Source: Nocardiopsis algeriensis
GTDB taxonomy: Bacteria > Actinomycetota > Actinomycetes > Streptosporangiales > Streptosporangiaceae
NCBI RefSeq assembly: GCF_014203695.1
Contig: NZ_JACHJO010000008.1
Location: forward strand, 62,001 to 126,000
Length of the DNA: 64,000 bases
Reading direction: 5' to 3'
A program made the position numbers and the translations under genes. This document shows, in pieces, positions 53,633-62,933 of the stretch (positions are counted from its first letter, which is position 1; every line of letters begins with the position of its first letter). The notes beneath the pieces were generated by a model, which saw only the letters and a list, made by a program, of their open reading frames with translations, was not told the origin of the DNA and did not search any database.

Positions 53633-54184
53633 GTGGAGACCAGTGATCCGACACCGCAGAGCCCGTCCGAGCCTCCGGAGCCGAGCGGCCCGGCCGTCGC
53701 CGCCTTCGCCGCGCCCGAGGGCCTCACCTGGAACCGGGTCTCGTCCTCCCTGGCCTGGTATCACAGGCTGGTCGCGGGGGCGCTGTGCCTGGCCGCGGGC
53801 GTCGCGGGGGCGCTCCTGCTGCTCCTGTGGGCGGACCTCGCATGGGCCTTCGCCTGGGTCGCCCTCTCCCTCGTCTGCCTCGTGGCGAGCTGGTTCCTGG
53901 CCGGGCTCTTCCGGCGCTCCTGGGGGTACGCGGAGGGGGAGGAGGAGCTGTACCTGACCTACGGCGTCCTCGTCCGGCAGCTCGTCGTGATCCCCTACGG
54001 CCGGATGCAGGTCGTGGACACCACGGCGGACCTGCTGGAACAGGCGCTGGGCGTCTCCACGGTGCGGGTGCGCACGGCCGCGATCACCGCCGACACGCGG
54101 GTGGTCGGACTCCCGCTGGAGGAGGCGGTCCGGCTGCGCGACCGGCTGGCAGAACGCAGTGAGACCTTCTCGACGGGGTTGTAG
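53633..54184 (+). CDS. Bacterial PH-domain membrane protein, YdbS-like
   Basis: 183 aa. A Pro-rich start, two membrane helices (VAGALCLAAGVAGALLLLLW, WVALSLVCLVASWFLAGLF) and a bPH_2 domain (EELYLTYGVLVRQLVVIPYGRMQVVDT). With the following gene it makes the YdbS-YdbT-like pair, whose role is unsettled. The gene begins at a GTG, and the next starts immediately after its stop. Confidence 0.88.
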   Translation: METSDPTPQSPSEPPEPSGPAVAAFAAPEGLTWNRVSSSLAWYHRLVAGALCLAAGVAGALLLLLWADLAWAFAWVALSLVCLVASWFLAGLFRRSWGYAEGEEELYLTYGVLVRQLVVIPYGRMQVVDTTADLLEQALGVSTVRVRTAAITADTRVVGLPLEEAVRLRDRLAERSETFSTGL

Positions 54185-55672
54185 ATGACAGAGTCCGCCC
54201 GCCCGGAACCGCCGCGGTACCCGCCGCCCGCGGTTCCGGGACCGCCGCCGCGGCCCGGCCTTCCGGGCGCTCCGCCCCCGGGACCTCCGCCTCCGTACGG
54301 GCAGGCCGGGCACGGCCCCCCGGTGATGCTCCCGCCGACGGTGTGGTGGCCCCAGCCCGTCCAGCCCCGGCCGGAGGAGGACGTGACGTCGGGGGTCCTC
54401 CGGTCGCACTGGTCGGCGGTCCCGTTCCGGGTGGTCGCGGTCACGCTGGTGTTCGCGGCCCTGGCCGGCCCCGTCCTCACCCTGTTCGGGTTCGCGTGGG
54501 TGCTCGTGCTCGTGGTGGCGGTCTTCTTCGGTTCCCTCGCCTACGCGCTGCCCGCCTGGTGGTACGCGAGCTTCGGGCTGCGCCAGGACCACCTGATCGT
54601 GCACAGCGGGCTGGTCATGCGCAGTTCGCGGGAGATCCCGCTCAGCCGCCTCCAGGCCGTGGACGTGGTCCAGCCGCTGCTGATGCAGGTGTTCGGCCTG
54701 GCGGAGCTGCGCATCGAGCTCGCCGGAGGGGACGCCAGTGCCGTGCGGCTGCGCTTCCTCCGGCGCCCGGTGGCCGAGAAGCTGCGGGCCGCCGTGGTCG
54801 CCCACGCCGCCGGACTTCCCGGCAGGTCGCCGGAGGCGCCCGAGTGGCCGCTGTACCGGCTGCCGTTCCTGCTGCTGCTCGGAGCGCTGACGTTCCGGGT
54901 GCCGGTGCTGCTGGGTTTCATCGGGCTGCTCATGCTGGCCACCGCGGGGGCCGTCTTCGGCGAGCCCGGCGTCCTGGGCGCGTTCGTTCCGCTGCTGCTG
55001 GGTCTGACGCGCTATTTCCTGGGGCCCCTGGTCCGCTACACGGACTTCTACGCCTCGCTCTCGTCCGACGGCCTGCGGCTGCGCTACGGGATGTTCCAGA
55101 GGCGGATGCAGACGGTCCCGCCCGGACGCGTGCAGGCCGTGCGGGTGGTGGAGCCCCTGCTCTGGCGTGCGCTGGGGGTGGCCCGCGTGGAGGCGAACGT
55201 GGCGGGATACGCCGGCACCCGCCAGGGCGACTCGGCCACCCTCCTGCCCGTGGCGCCGAGAAGGCGGGCCTTCGCCCTGGTCAACGAGCTCTTTCCCGGA
55301 ACCGAGGTGGCCCACGTCCCGCTGGTGCCCCACCGGCAGCGGCTGCCCTCCCTGGCGGGTGCGGACGAACACCTCTTCGTCACCTCCGCCGGCCTGTTCT
55401 GCAGGGTGACGGAGATCGTGCCGCTGGAGCGGGTGCAGGCGCTGAGGCTGACCGCCGGTCCCCTCTCCCGGTTGACCGGACGGGCCTCGGTGGACGTGGA
55501 CACCGCGCCCGGACCCGTTCGCGCGCGGGTCGCGGGGCGGAACGTCGACGAGGCCCGGCGTCTGGTGGAGGAGCTGGCCGCTCGCACCCGGCGGGCCCGC
55601 AGGACATCGGAGGGACCGGAGCGGTGGGCGACCCGGGCGACGGTGGACCGGCGGGGTGCCACCGAGGAATAG
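54185..55672 (+). CDS. Multi-PH-domain membrane protein, YdbT-like
   Basis: 495 aa with a Pro-rich N-terminus (residues 1-60), paired membrane helices (about 80-130 and 220-285) and three bPH_2 domains, seen as the repeated pattern I-P-L-x-R-L-Q-A-V-D-V, P-P-G-R-V-Q-A-V-R-V and V-P-L-E-R-V-Q-A-L-R-L. It starts at the base after the stop of the first PH gene, so the two are coupled and probably form one membrane complex. Confidence 0.88.
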   Translation: MTESARPEPPRYPPPAVPGPPPRPGLPGAPPPGPPPPYGQAGHGPPVMLPPTVWWPQPVQPRPEEDVTSGVLRSHWSAVPFRVVAVTLVFAALAGPVLTLFGFAWVLVLVVAVFFGSLAYALPAWWYASFGLRQDHLIVHSGLVMRSSREIPLSRLQAVDVVQPLLMQVFGLAELRIELAGGDASAVRLRFLRRPVAEKLRAAVVAHAAGLPGRSPEAPEWPLYRLPFLLLLGALTFRVPVLLGFIGLLMLATAGAVFGEPGVLGAFVPLLLGLTRYFLGPLVRYTDFYASLSSDGLRLRYGMFQRRMQTVPPGRVQAVRVVEPLLWRALGVARVEANVAGYAGTRQGDSATLLPVAPRRRAFALVNELFPGTEVAHVPLVPHRQRLPSLAGADEHLFVTSAGLFCRVTEIVPLERVQALRLTAGPLSRLTGRASVDVDTAPGPVRARVAGRNVDEARRLVEELAARTRRARRTSEGPERWATRATVDRRGATEE

Positions 55673-55676
55673 GGGC

Positions 55677-55849
55677 GTGACGTGCGTCACATGGACGCTG
55701 CGGAGAGCTTCCGATTATGGATCCCATGTCGGACATGGAACGTAGCTGAGGGTGATACCTCCTGGTGATGGTCGGGAATGACTTCCCTGTTTTGGTCACG
55801 GTGGGTGCCGACGTATGGCTAAATAGTGCTTGAACACAGCAAGTGTTCA
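55677..55849. promoter_or_regulatory. Three perfect palindromes upstream of the chaplin-like gene
   Basis: GTGACG-TG-CGTCAC (55677-55690), CCATGTC-G-GACATGG (55734-55748) and TGAACAC-AGCAA-GTGTTCA (55831-55849) all lie in the 248-bp gap. The first starts 4 bp past the PH-gene stop. The last could be an operator or a short RNA hairpin in the leader. No confident -35/-10 pair was found, although CTAAATAGT at about 55819 is AT-rich. Confidence 0.6.
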
Positions 55850-55920
55850 GCGTTACACACACGGTCAACGTCAACGGCCGGTGGGCGCCCCCCGTCCGCC
55901 GGTCCGACAGGAGAGAAACC

Positions 55921-56166
55921 ATGCTGAAGAAGGCTTTCGCCGCCAGTGCCATCGTCGCCGCCGCCGCGGGCGTCCTGTTCACCGGCGCTCCGGCCATGGC
56001 CAACAGCAACGCCTTCACCTCCGGCAACGGCTCGGTCCTGGGCGGCAACCAGGTCATCGCCGACCTCGACATCCCGGTCAACGTCTGCGGCACCGCCGTC
56101 GCGGTCCTGGGCATCGCCAACGCCAAGTGCGTCGACTCCGAGGCCAGCATCGAGAACGAGGGCTGA
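55921..56166 (+). CDS. Chaplin-like small secreted protein
   Basis: 81 aa. The signal peptide ends AMANSNA (residue 27). The mature part is one chaplin-type hydrophobic domain: GNGSVLGGNQVIADLDIPVN, then VCGTAVAVLGIANAKC with the two Cys that form a disulfide in short chaplins, and an acidic SEASIENEG end. Chaplins coat aerial hyphae and spores. It has no sorting signal, so it is a short, freely secreted type. The ribosome site GGAGAG is good. Expression is probably developmental. Confidence 0.88.
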   Translation: MLKKAFAASAIVAAAAGVLFTGAPAMANSNAFTSGNGSVLGGNQVIADLDIPVNVCGTAVAVLGIANAKCVDSEASIENEG

Positions 56167-56413
56167 CAGCTGCGGCTCCACGCCGCACGCTCCGCCCGCC
56201 CGGGGGTTGACCCGGCCGGAGACGTCCCGGCCCCAGGGCGGAGCAGCTGAACTCTCGGCGCCATCCCGTGACGACGGGGTGGCGCCCTTTCGCGTTCCCC
56301 GGCACCCGACCCCGGGGGGCGGGGCCGCGGTCCACTGCCGGGGGAGGGCTATCGTGTGCTCAGGCGTCACGGCCGGGGAGGGCCGGACGCACTCGGCACG
56401 AGGGAGCGGCAGC

Positions 56414-57298
56414 ATGGAGACCACGCAGGGGCGCCCCGCCCGGCTGCGGGTCGGTGTCATCGGGCCCGGCAGGGTCGGCTCTGTCCTCGGACGCGCGCTC
56501 GGACGCGCCGGCCACAAGGTCGTCGCCGCGTCGGCGGTCTCCGAGGCCTCCAAGGAACGGGTCGCCACCCGCCTGCCGACCGCGCGGATCCTGGAACCCG
56601 CCCAGGTGGCCGAGGCGAGCGACCTCGTCCTGCTCACCGTTCCCGACGACGACCTCGCCGGGACGGCCGAAGGCCTGGCCGCCACCGGAACCGACCTGCG
56701 CGGCAAGATCCTCGTCCACGCCAGCGGCGCCCACGGCCACGGCGTCCTCGCCCCCGCCACCATCGCCGGGGCCCTGCCCCTGGCCCTGCACCCCGCGATG
56801 GCCTTCACCGGCCGCGACGAAGACCTCGACCGCCTCGCCAACTGCTGCTTCGGCGTCACCGCCCCCGAGCAGCTGCGCCCCATCGCCGAGGCCCTCGTCG
56901 TCGAGATGGGCGCCGAACCAGTCTGGATCCCCGAGGACCGCCGCACCCTCTACCACGCGGCCCTCGCCGGCGGTGCCAACCACCTCGTCACCCTGGTCGC
57001 CGACAGCGCCTCGCTGCTCTCCGCCGCGGGGGTCCCCGATCCCGGCCGCCTGCTCGCCCCTCTGCTCGGCGCCTCGCTGGACAACGCCCTGCGCCTGGGC
57101 ATCCACGGGCTCAGCGGGCCCGTGCTGCGCGGCGACGCCGGAACCGTCGCTGGGCACATCGAGCAGCTGCGCGAGAACGCGCCCGAGAGCGTGGTCAGCT
57201 ACGTCGAACTGGCCCGGCTCACCGCCGACCTGGCCATCAACGCCGGGATGCTCAGGCCCGAGGACGCGGAGAGACTCCTCGACGTCCTCCGCCGCTGA
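56414..57298 (+). CDS. Rossmann-fold/DUF2520 oxidoreductase-like protein
   Basis: 294 aa. The N-terminal NAD(P) site is GVIGPGRVGSVLGRAL (about 13-28). A DUF2520 C-terminal helical domain (YHAALAGGANHLVTLVADSA) resembles ProC/PanE-like enzymes. The gene is nearly always just upstream of panC in actinobacteria, which suggests a link to pantothenate, but no reaction is proven. The ATG METTQGRP has GGGAG upstream. 64 bp to panC. Confidence 0.88.
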   Translation: METTQGRPARLRVGVIGPGRVGSVLGRALGRAGHKVVAASAVSEASKERVATRLPTARILEPAQVAEASDLVLLTVPDDDLAGTAEGLAATGTDLRGKILVHASGAHGHGVLAPATIAGALPLALHPAMAFTGRDEDLDRLANCCFGVTAPEQLRPIAEALVVEMGAEPVWIPEDRRTLYHAALAGGANHLVTLVADSASLLSAAGVPDPGRLLAPLLGASLDNALRLGIHGLSGPVLRGDAGTVAGHIEQLRENAPESVVSYVELARLTADLAINAGMLRPEDAERLLDVLRR

Positions 57299-57362
57299 CA
57301 TCCGCGAGCCGCCCGGACCGGGGCGGCGCGCACCACCACGGACACCACGGGGAAGACCACCC

Positions 57363-58244
57363 ATGACCGAGACCACCAGCACCGCCTCCGCCGGCAGCCG
57401 GCGCCCCCTCGTCGTCCGCACGCCCGACGAACTCCGGCGTGCGACGGCCACCGCCGGGCGCACCGCCCTGGTTCCCACGATGGGGGCCCTCCACGAGGGC
57501 CACCGGAGCCTCATGAGGATCGCCCGGGAGCGGGCGGACACCGTGGTCGTCAGCGTCTTTGTCAACCCGCTCCAGTTCGGTCCCGGTGAGGACTTCGAGC
57601 GCTACCCGCGCGACCTGGACGCCGACACCGAGGTGTGCGCGCAGGAGAGCGTCGACATCGTCTTCGCCCCCGCGACCGAGACGATGTACCCCGCGGAGCA
57701 GATGGTGACCGTCGACGCCGGGGCCATGGGCGGGCGGCTGGAGGGCGCCTCCCGGCCCGGCCACTTCACCGGTGTCCTCACCGTCGTCGCCAAGCTCTTC
57801 CACCTCGTCCGACCCGACCTCGCCGTCTTCGGCGAGAAGGACGCCCAGCAGATCGCCCTGGTCCGCCGCATGGTCGCCGACCTCGACATCCCGGTGGAGA
57901 TCGTGGGCGCTCCCATCCTGCGCGATCCCGACGGCCTGGCCTCCTCCAGCCGCAACGTCTACCTCTCGGACCCCGAGCGCGTCAGCGCCCGAGCCCTCTC
58001 CCGAGCCCTCGCCGCGGGCCGCGAGGCCGCCCCCGGCGGCGCCGCCGCCGTCCGCACCGCGGCCCTCGCCGTGCTGGAGGGGGCCGCCCAGGCCGACCCG
58101 CCCGTCGAGCTGGACTACCTCGCGCTCGTGGACCCGGCCACCTTCACCGAGGCACCCGACGGCCACCGGGGCGCGGCCGTCCTCGCGGTCGCCGCGCGCG
58201 TCGGCGCCACCCGGCTCATCGACAACACGTCGATCACGCTCTGA
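57363..58244 (+). CDS. panC: Pantothenate synthetase
   Basis: 293 aa. Active-site motifs are VPTMGALHEGHRSLM, FVNPLQFGPGEDF, RPGHFTGVLTVVAKLF, VFGEKDAQQ and LASSSRNVYL. It condenses pantoate and beta-alanine with ATP in the CoA pathway. The start MTETTSTASA follows GGGGAAGACC. 19 bp separate it from nadBC; coaX downstream uses its product. Confidence 0.96.
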   Translation: MTETTSTASAGSRRPLVVRTPDELRRATATAGRTALVPTMGALHEGHRSLMRIARERADTVVVSVFVNPLQFGPGEDFERYPRDLDADTEVCAQESVDIVFAPATETMYPAEQMVTVDAGAMGGRLEGASRPGHFTGVLTVVAKLFHLVRPDLAVFGEKDAQQIALVRRMVADLDIPVEIVGAPILRDPDGLASSSRNVYLSDPERVSARALSRALAAGREAAPGGAAAVRTAALAVLEGAAQADPPVELDYLALVDPATFTEAPDGHRGAAVLAVAARVGATRLIDNTSITL

Positions 58245-58263
58245 ACCGCGGAAGAAGAACCCC

Positions 58264-60858
58264 ATGAGCACACCCACACAGACCCGGATCAGCGCACCGG
58301 AACCGGGCTGGTCGGTCTCCGCCGACGTCGCCGTCATCGGGTCGGGGATCGCGGGGCTGAGCACCGCGCTGCGCTATGTCCGGTACTCCGCCGACGGCCG
58401 GGTCGTGCTCGTCACCAAGGACCGCCTGTCCACCGGCTCCACCGCCTACGCACAGGGCGGCATCGCCGCCGCGGTCGCCCCCGGTGACGACCCGGTCGCC
58501 CACATGGTCGACACCCACCTCGCCGGGGCGGGGCTGTCCGATCCCCACGCCGTCCACGTCCTGGCCGCCGAGGGGCCCGACGCTCTGCGCTGGCTCATCG
58601 GCGTCGGCGCCGAGTTCGACCGCGACGCCGACGGAGAGCTCTCCCTCACCCGCGAGGGCGGACACCGGACCGACCGCGTCGCCCACGCGGGCGGTGACGC
58701 CACCGGGGCCGAGATCCAGCGCGCACTGGTCGCCGCGGTCCTCGCCGAGGAGCGCATCGAGGTCGTCGAGCACGCCCTCGCGCTCGATGCCCTCCGCGAT
58801 CCAGCCACGGGCGCGGTGTGCGGTGCGACCCTGCACGTGATGGGCGAGGGCGCCCGCGACGGTGTCGGCGCCGTCCTCGCCCCCGCCGTGGTCCTGGCCA
58901 CCGGGGGCACCGGGCAGATCTTCGCGGCCACCACCAACCCGCCGGTGTCCACCGGGGACGGCCTGGCCCTGGCCGTCCGCGCCGGCGCGCGCCTGCGCGA
59001 CATGGAGTTCATCCAGTTCCACCCCACCGTGCTCTGGCTGGGGCCCGACGCACGCGGGCGCCAGCCCCTCGTCTCCGAGGCGCTGCGCGGGGAGGGGGCC
59101 TACCTCGTCGACGCCGACGGCAGGCGGATCATGGAGGGCGTCCACGAGCTCGCCGACCTCGCCCCCCGCGACGTCGTGGCGCGCACGATCGCCCGCACCA
59201 TGGCCGAACAGGGCACCGACCACGTCCACCTGGAGGCGCGCCACTTCGGTCGGGCCACGTGGGAGAAGCGCTTTCCGACCATCCTGGCCTCCTGCCGCGA
59301 ACACGGCATCGATCCGCTGGCCGTGCCGATCCCCGTCGCCCCGGCCGCCCACTACGCCTCCGGCGGTGTCGAGGTCGACATCGACGGCCGCACCGGTGTT
59401 CCCGGCCTGTGGGCCGTCGGCGAGGCCGCCCGCACGGGGGTGCACGGCGCCAACCGGCTCGCCTCCAACTCGCTCCTGGAAGGGCTGGTCTTCGCCGACC
59501 GCATCGCCGCCCGGCTGGCGGAGAAGGCGCTGCCGAGGCCCACCGCGTGGAAGGCCGCCGACCACGTCTCGTCCCTGGCCGACCCCGGGGACTCCCCCCG
59601 TGTACGCACCCTGATGTCGCGCGGCGCCGGGGTCCTGCGCACCGGCGAGGGTCTGGCCTCCCTCACCGAGGAGCTCGGCGGGCTCGCCCGGCCGGCCGTC
59701 CCGGTCGTCCCCGGCGTGGCCTCCTGGGAGGCCACCAACCTGCTCACGGTGGCCCGCCTCGTGGCCGCCGCCGCGCTGCACAGGACCGAGAGCAGGGGCT
59801 CCCACCAACGCGCCGACCACCCCGGGCCCCGCCCCGAGTGGCGGGTCCGCTCCGTGACCGTTCGACTGGAAGGGGACACACCCGTGGCCGCCGACGAGAT
59901 CCTGCCGCCCTCCCTGCCGACCGCCCTGGCGGCCGAGCTCGACACCGTCTCCCTGCCCCTCGCCGAACCCGCGCACGCGGACCCCGACGTGCGGGCCCAG
60001 TTCCAGGCCTCCTGGAGCGCCCCCCACCAGGCGCACGCCGACCTGGTGCGCCGGGCGCTCGCGGAGGACCTCACCGGCGGGCCCGGGATCGACGTCACCA
60101 GTGTCGCGACCATCCCCGCCGACCAGGTGCGCACCGCACACGTCGTGGCCCGGGCGAGCGGCACCGTCAGCGGCCTCCCGCTCGCCGAGCTCGTCTTCTG
60201 GACGGTCTCCGACGGTGCGCTGGACGTCACCCGCGGCGCCGCCGACGGCGACGCGGTCGAGCGCGGGGACGTGCTCATGTCGGTGACCGCGCGCACCCGC
60301 GACCTGCTCACCGCGGAGCGCACCGCGCTCAACCTCCTCACCCACATGTCCGGCATCGCCACCGCCACCCGGGCCTGGGTGGACGCGGTGGCGGGCACCG
60401 GCGCCCGCATCCGCGACAGCCGCAAGACCCGCCCCGGCCTGCGCGCCCTGGAGAAGTACGCCGTGCGCTGCGGGGGCGGCGTCAACCACCGCTACTGCCT
60501 CAGTGACGCCGGTCTGGTCAAGGACAACCACGTGATCGCCGCCGGCGGGGTGGGGGCCGCGGTCCGCGCCGTCCGCGAGCGCTTCCCCGGCGTTCCCCTG
60601 GAGGTCGAGGTCGACCGCATCGACCAGATCGAGGAGGCGCTGGAGGCGGGGGCGGAGGAGATCCTCCTGGACAACTTCACCGTGGAGCAGCTCGCCGAGG
60701 CGGTGGCCCTGGTCAGGGGCCGCGCCCGGCTGGAGTCCTCGGGCGGACTGACCCTCGGCGTCGCCCGCGACGTCGCCGCGACCGGGGTGGACTACCTGGC
60801 CGTCGGCGCCCTCACCCACTCGAGTCCGGCACTGGACATCGCCCTGGATCTCGTGTGA
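58264..60858 (+). CDS. Fused L-aspartate oxidase and quinolinate phosphoribosyltransferase (NadB-NadC)
   Basis: 864 aa in one uninterrupted frame. Residues 1 to about 540 are NadB: FAD loop VAVIGSGIAGLSTALR, GSTAYAQGGIAAAV, EFIQFHPTVLW, GVHGANRLASNSLLEGLVF and a C-terminal ESRGSHQRADH. About 585-864 is NadC: LVRRALAEDLTGG, SRKTRPGLRALEKYAVRCGGG, LVKDNHV and GAEEILLDNF. In Streptomyces and E. coli these are separate genes. A GTG at 59884 after GAAGGGGAC could give a separate NadC, but no stop precedes it. The middle enzyme, NadA, is not in the window. Confidence 0.93.
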   Translation: MSTPTQTRISAPEPGWSVSADVAVIGSGIAGLSTALRYVRYSADGRVVLVTKDRLSTGSTAYAQGGIAAAVAPGDDPVAHMVDTHLAGAGLSDPHAVHVLAAEGPDALRWLIGVGAEFDRDADGELSLTREGGHRTDRVAHAGGDATGAEIQRALVAAVLAEERIEVVEHALALDALRDPATGAVCGATLHVMGEGARDGVGAVLAPAVVLATGGTGQIFAATTNPPVSTGDGLALAVRAGARLRDMEFIQFHPTVLWLGPDARGRQPLVSEALRGEGAYLVDADGRRIMEGVHELADLAPRDVVARTIARTMAEQGTDHVHLEARHFGRATWEKRFPTILASCREHGIDPLAVPIPVAPAAHYASGGVEVDIDGRTGVPGLWAVGEAARTGVHGANRLASNSLLEGLVFADRIAARLAEKALPRPTAWKAADHVSSLADPGDSPRVRTLMSRGAGVLRTGEGLASLTEELGGLARPAVPVVPGVASWEATNLLTVARLVAAAALHRTESRGSHQRADHPGPRPEWRVRSVTVRLEGDTPVAADEILPPSLPTALAAELDTVSLPLAEPAHADPDVRAQFQASWSAPHQAHADLVRRALAEDLTGGPGIDVTSVATIPADQVRTAHVVARASGTVSGLPLAELVFWTVSDGALDVTRGAADGDAVERGDVLMSVTARTRDLLTAERTALNLLTHMSGIATATRAWVDAVAGTGARIRDSRKTRPGLRALEKYAVRCGGGVNHRYCLSDAGLVKDNHVIAAGGVGAAVRAVRERFPGVPLEVEVDRIDQIEEALEAGAEEILLDNFTVEQLAEAVALVRGRARLESSGGLTLGVARDVAATGVDYLAVGALTHSSPALDIALDLV

Positions 60859-60929
60859 CGGACTACCGCGCGGAGTCCGCTTGGTGGAAGATTCCTGAGA
60901 ACACACCACTTCGACCAGGATGAGGGCCA

Positions 60930-61712
60930 ATGCTGCTGACGATCGACGTCGGTAACTCCGAGACGGTCTTCGGTCTCTTCGACGCCGACGACCTCCTCGA
61001 ACACTGGCGGGTGAGCACCGCCCCCCGGCGCACCGCCGACGAGTGGGCGGTCGTGCTGCGCGGCCTCGTCGAGGGCAGCACGCTGGGAGGAATCGAGGAC
61101 ATCGACGGCCTGGCGATGTGCTGCTCGGTACCCTCTGTCCAGCACGAGATGCGCGACATGTTCCGGCGCCACTTCGGCGACATCCCGGCCGTGATCGTCG
61201 AACCGGGCATCAAGACGGGTGTGCCGATCCGGATGGACAACCCCAAGGAGGTCGGCAGCGACCGCATCATCAACGCGCTGGCCGCCGGCCACCTCTACGG
61301 CGGCCCGGCCGTGGTGGTGGACTTCGGGACGGCGACCACCTTCGACGCGGTCAGCACCAAGGGGGAGTACGTGGGTGGGGCGATCGCCCCGGGCATCGAC
61401 ATCTCCGTGGACGCGCTCTCGCGCCGCGGCGCGCAGCTGCACATGGTCGAGATCGTCCGGCCGCGCGCGGCCATCGCCAAGAACACCACCGAGGCCCTGC
61501 GCTCGGGCATCGTGTTCGGCTTCGCGGGCCAGGTGGACGGGATCGTCGACCGGATGGTCGCCGAGCTCACCGACTCCCCGGACGACGTGACGGTGGTCGC
61601 CACCGGGGGCCTGGCCGTGACGGTCGTCGACGAGTGCGAGACCGTCGACATCCACGAACCCTGGCTCACCCTCATCGGCCTGCGCCTGGTCTTCGAGCGC
61701 AACGTCGGCTGA
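60930..61712 (+). CDS. coaX: Type III pantothenate kinase
   Basis: 260 aa. Phosphate loop TIDVGNSETVFGLF (4-17), KEVGSDRIINALAA and VVDFGTATTFDAV with the catalytic Asp, plus the C-terminal VVATGGLAVTV. First committed step of CoA synthesis, near panC. The ATG follows AGGATGAGGG. A near-perfect 17-bp palindromic hairpin ends the transcript. Confidence 0.96.
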   Translation: MLLTIDVGNSETVFGLFDADDLLEHWRVSTAPRRTADEWAVVLRGLVEGSTLGGIEDIDGLAMCCSVPSVQHEMRDMFRRHFGDIPAVIVEPGIKTGVPIRMDNPKEVGSDRIINALAAGHLYGGPAVVVDFGTATTFDAVSTKGEYVGGAIAPGIDISVDALSRRGAQLHMVEIVRPRAAIAKNTTEALRSGIVFGFAGQVDGIVDRMVAELTDSPDDVTVVATGGLAVTVVDECETVDIHEPWLTLIGLRLVFERNVG

Positions 61713-61718
61713 CACGGA

Positions 61719-61752
61719 GGGCCGGGTGGGGAGGGCCCTCCCCACCCGGCCC
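61719..61752. terminator. Bidirectional terminator between coaX and the CDF gene
   Basis: GGGCCGGGTGGGGAGGG and CCCTCCCCACCCGGCCC meet with almost no loop, forming a perfect palindrome between convergent genes. Confidence 0.85.
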
Positions 61753-61831
61753 CGGCCGCCGGACACGGGACCGGGGAACAGCTCGGCCGGGCGGCCGAGG
61801 CCCGGCCGAGGTGCACCGCCGCCCGCCGGCG

Positions 61832-62776
61832 CTACTCCGGCGCGGGCCCGGCCGCCGGCGCGGCGGGCCGGTACAGGTCGGGCTCGATGTAGATGACCCG
61901 TGCGATCGGCACGGCCGCGCGGATGCGGGACTCGGCCTCGTCGATGGCGCGGGTGACGCGCGCGGCGTCGTCCTGGGCGTCCACGGCGACCTTGGCGGCG
62001 ACCAGCAGCTCCTCGGGGCCCAGGTGCAGGGTCTTCATGTGGATGAGGCGGTCGATGTCCTCCACCGTCGCGATCGCCTCCTTGATCTGCCCGATGTGCT
62101 CCTTGCTCGCCGACTCCCCGATGAGCAGGCTCTTGACCTCCATCGCCAGCACGACCGCGATGGCCACCAGCAGGATGCCGATGGCGGCGGTGCCCAGGCC
62201 GTCCCACAGGCCGTTGCCGGTGACCAGCGTCAGGCCGACACCGATCAGCGCGAACACCAGGCCGAGCAGCGCACCGGTGTCCTCCAGCAGGATGACGGGC
62301 AGTTCGGGGGACTTGGAGCGGCGCACGAACTGGACCCAGCTCGCCCGGCCGCGCACCGCGTTGGACTCCTTGACCGCGGTGCGCAGGGCGAAGGCCTCCA
62401 GGACGATGGCCACGAGCAGGACGGCGACCGGCACCCACCGCCAGGCGGTGATCGGCTCGGGGTGGGAGATCTTGTGCCAGGCCTCGTAGAGCGCGAACAG
62501 GCCGCCCACGCTGAACAGCACGATCGCCACCACGAAGGCGTAGATGTAGCGCTCCCTGCCGTAGCCGAACGGATGCTCCTCCGTCGCGGTCCTGCGAGCG
62601 CGCCTGCCGCCGATGAGCAGCAGCGCCTGGTTGCTGGAATCGGCGACCGAGTGGATGGACTCGGCCAGCATGGCCGACGACCCGGTCAGGGCATAGGCCA
62701 CGAATTTCGTGACCGCGATCCCCATGTTCGCGGCCAGGGCCGTGACCACGGCCTTGGTGCTTCCCTCAACGCTCAC
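61832..62776 (-). CDS. Cation diffusion facilitator (CDF) metal efflux protein
   Basis: 314 aa with five or six membrane spans. The metal site is in MLAESIHSVADSSNQ (HxxxD) and LLEDTGALLGL. A cytosolic C-terminal domain (HLGPEELLVAAKVAVD) is followed by a Pro/Ala tail. It exports Zn2+, Co2+ or Fe2+ in exchange for protons; the metal is not certain. The GTG start (VSVEGSTKAVV) has AGGAAA upstream. TAGTAT (62833-62838, minus) is a candidate -10. Confidence 0.9.
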   Translation of the reverse strand: MSVEGSTKAVVTALAANMGIAVTKFVAYALTGSSAMLAESIHSVADSSNQALLLIGGRRARRTATEEHPFGYGRERYIYAFVVAIVLFSVGGLFALYEAWHKISHPEPITAWRWVPVAVLLVAIVLEAFALRTAVKESNAVRGRASWVQFVRRSKSPELPVILLEDTGALLGLVFALIGVGLTLVTGNGLWDGLGTAAIGILLVAIAVVLAMEVKSLLIGESASKEHIGQIKEAIATVEDIDRLIHMKTLHLGPEELLVAAKVAVDAQDDAARVTRAIDEAESRIRAAVPIARVIYIEPDLYRPAAPAAGPAPE

Positions 62777-62920
62777 CGGTTTCTCGTTTCCTGTTCGTCT
62801 GACGCACACCATGGATGCGGGGGCAGGGCAGCGCAATACTAATGACACGGTTTTTCGGTTTCACCCACCCGCCTTTACGGCCGCGGGCTTTCCCCGTGCC
62901 CCGGCCCGCCGCGGCGCCGG

Positions 62921-62926
62921 TAGGAT
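62921..62926 (+). promoter_or_regulatory. -10 box of a leaderless lysS transcript
   Basis: TAGGAT is followed by 7 nt and the GTG at 62934, with no ribosome site. Confidence 0.55.
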
Positions 62927-62933
62927 CGTGCGC

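Noticed and set aside
59884..60858. Separate nadC gene starting at an internal GTG
   Set aside because: A ribosome-like GAAGGGGAC is present, but no stop codon separates it from nadB and relatives' NadC would start later. The simplest reading is a fusion; kept only as an alternative.
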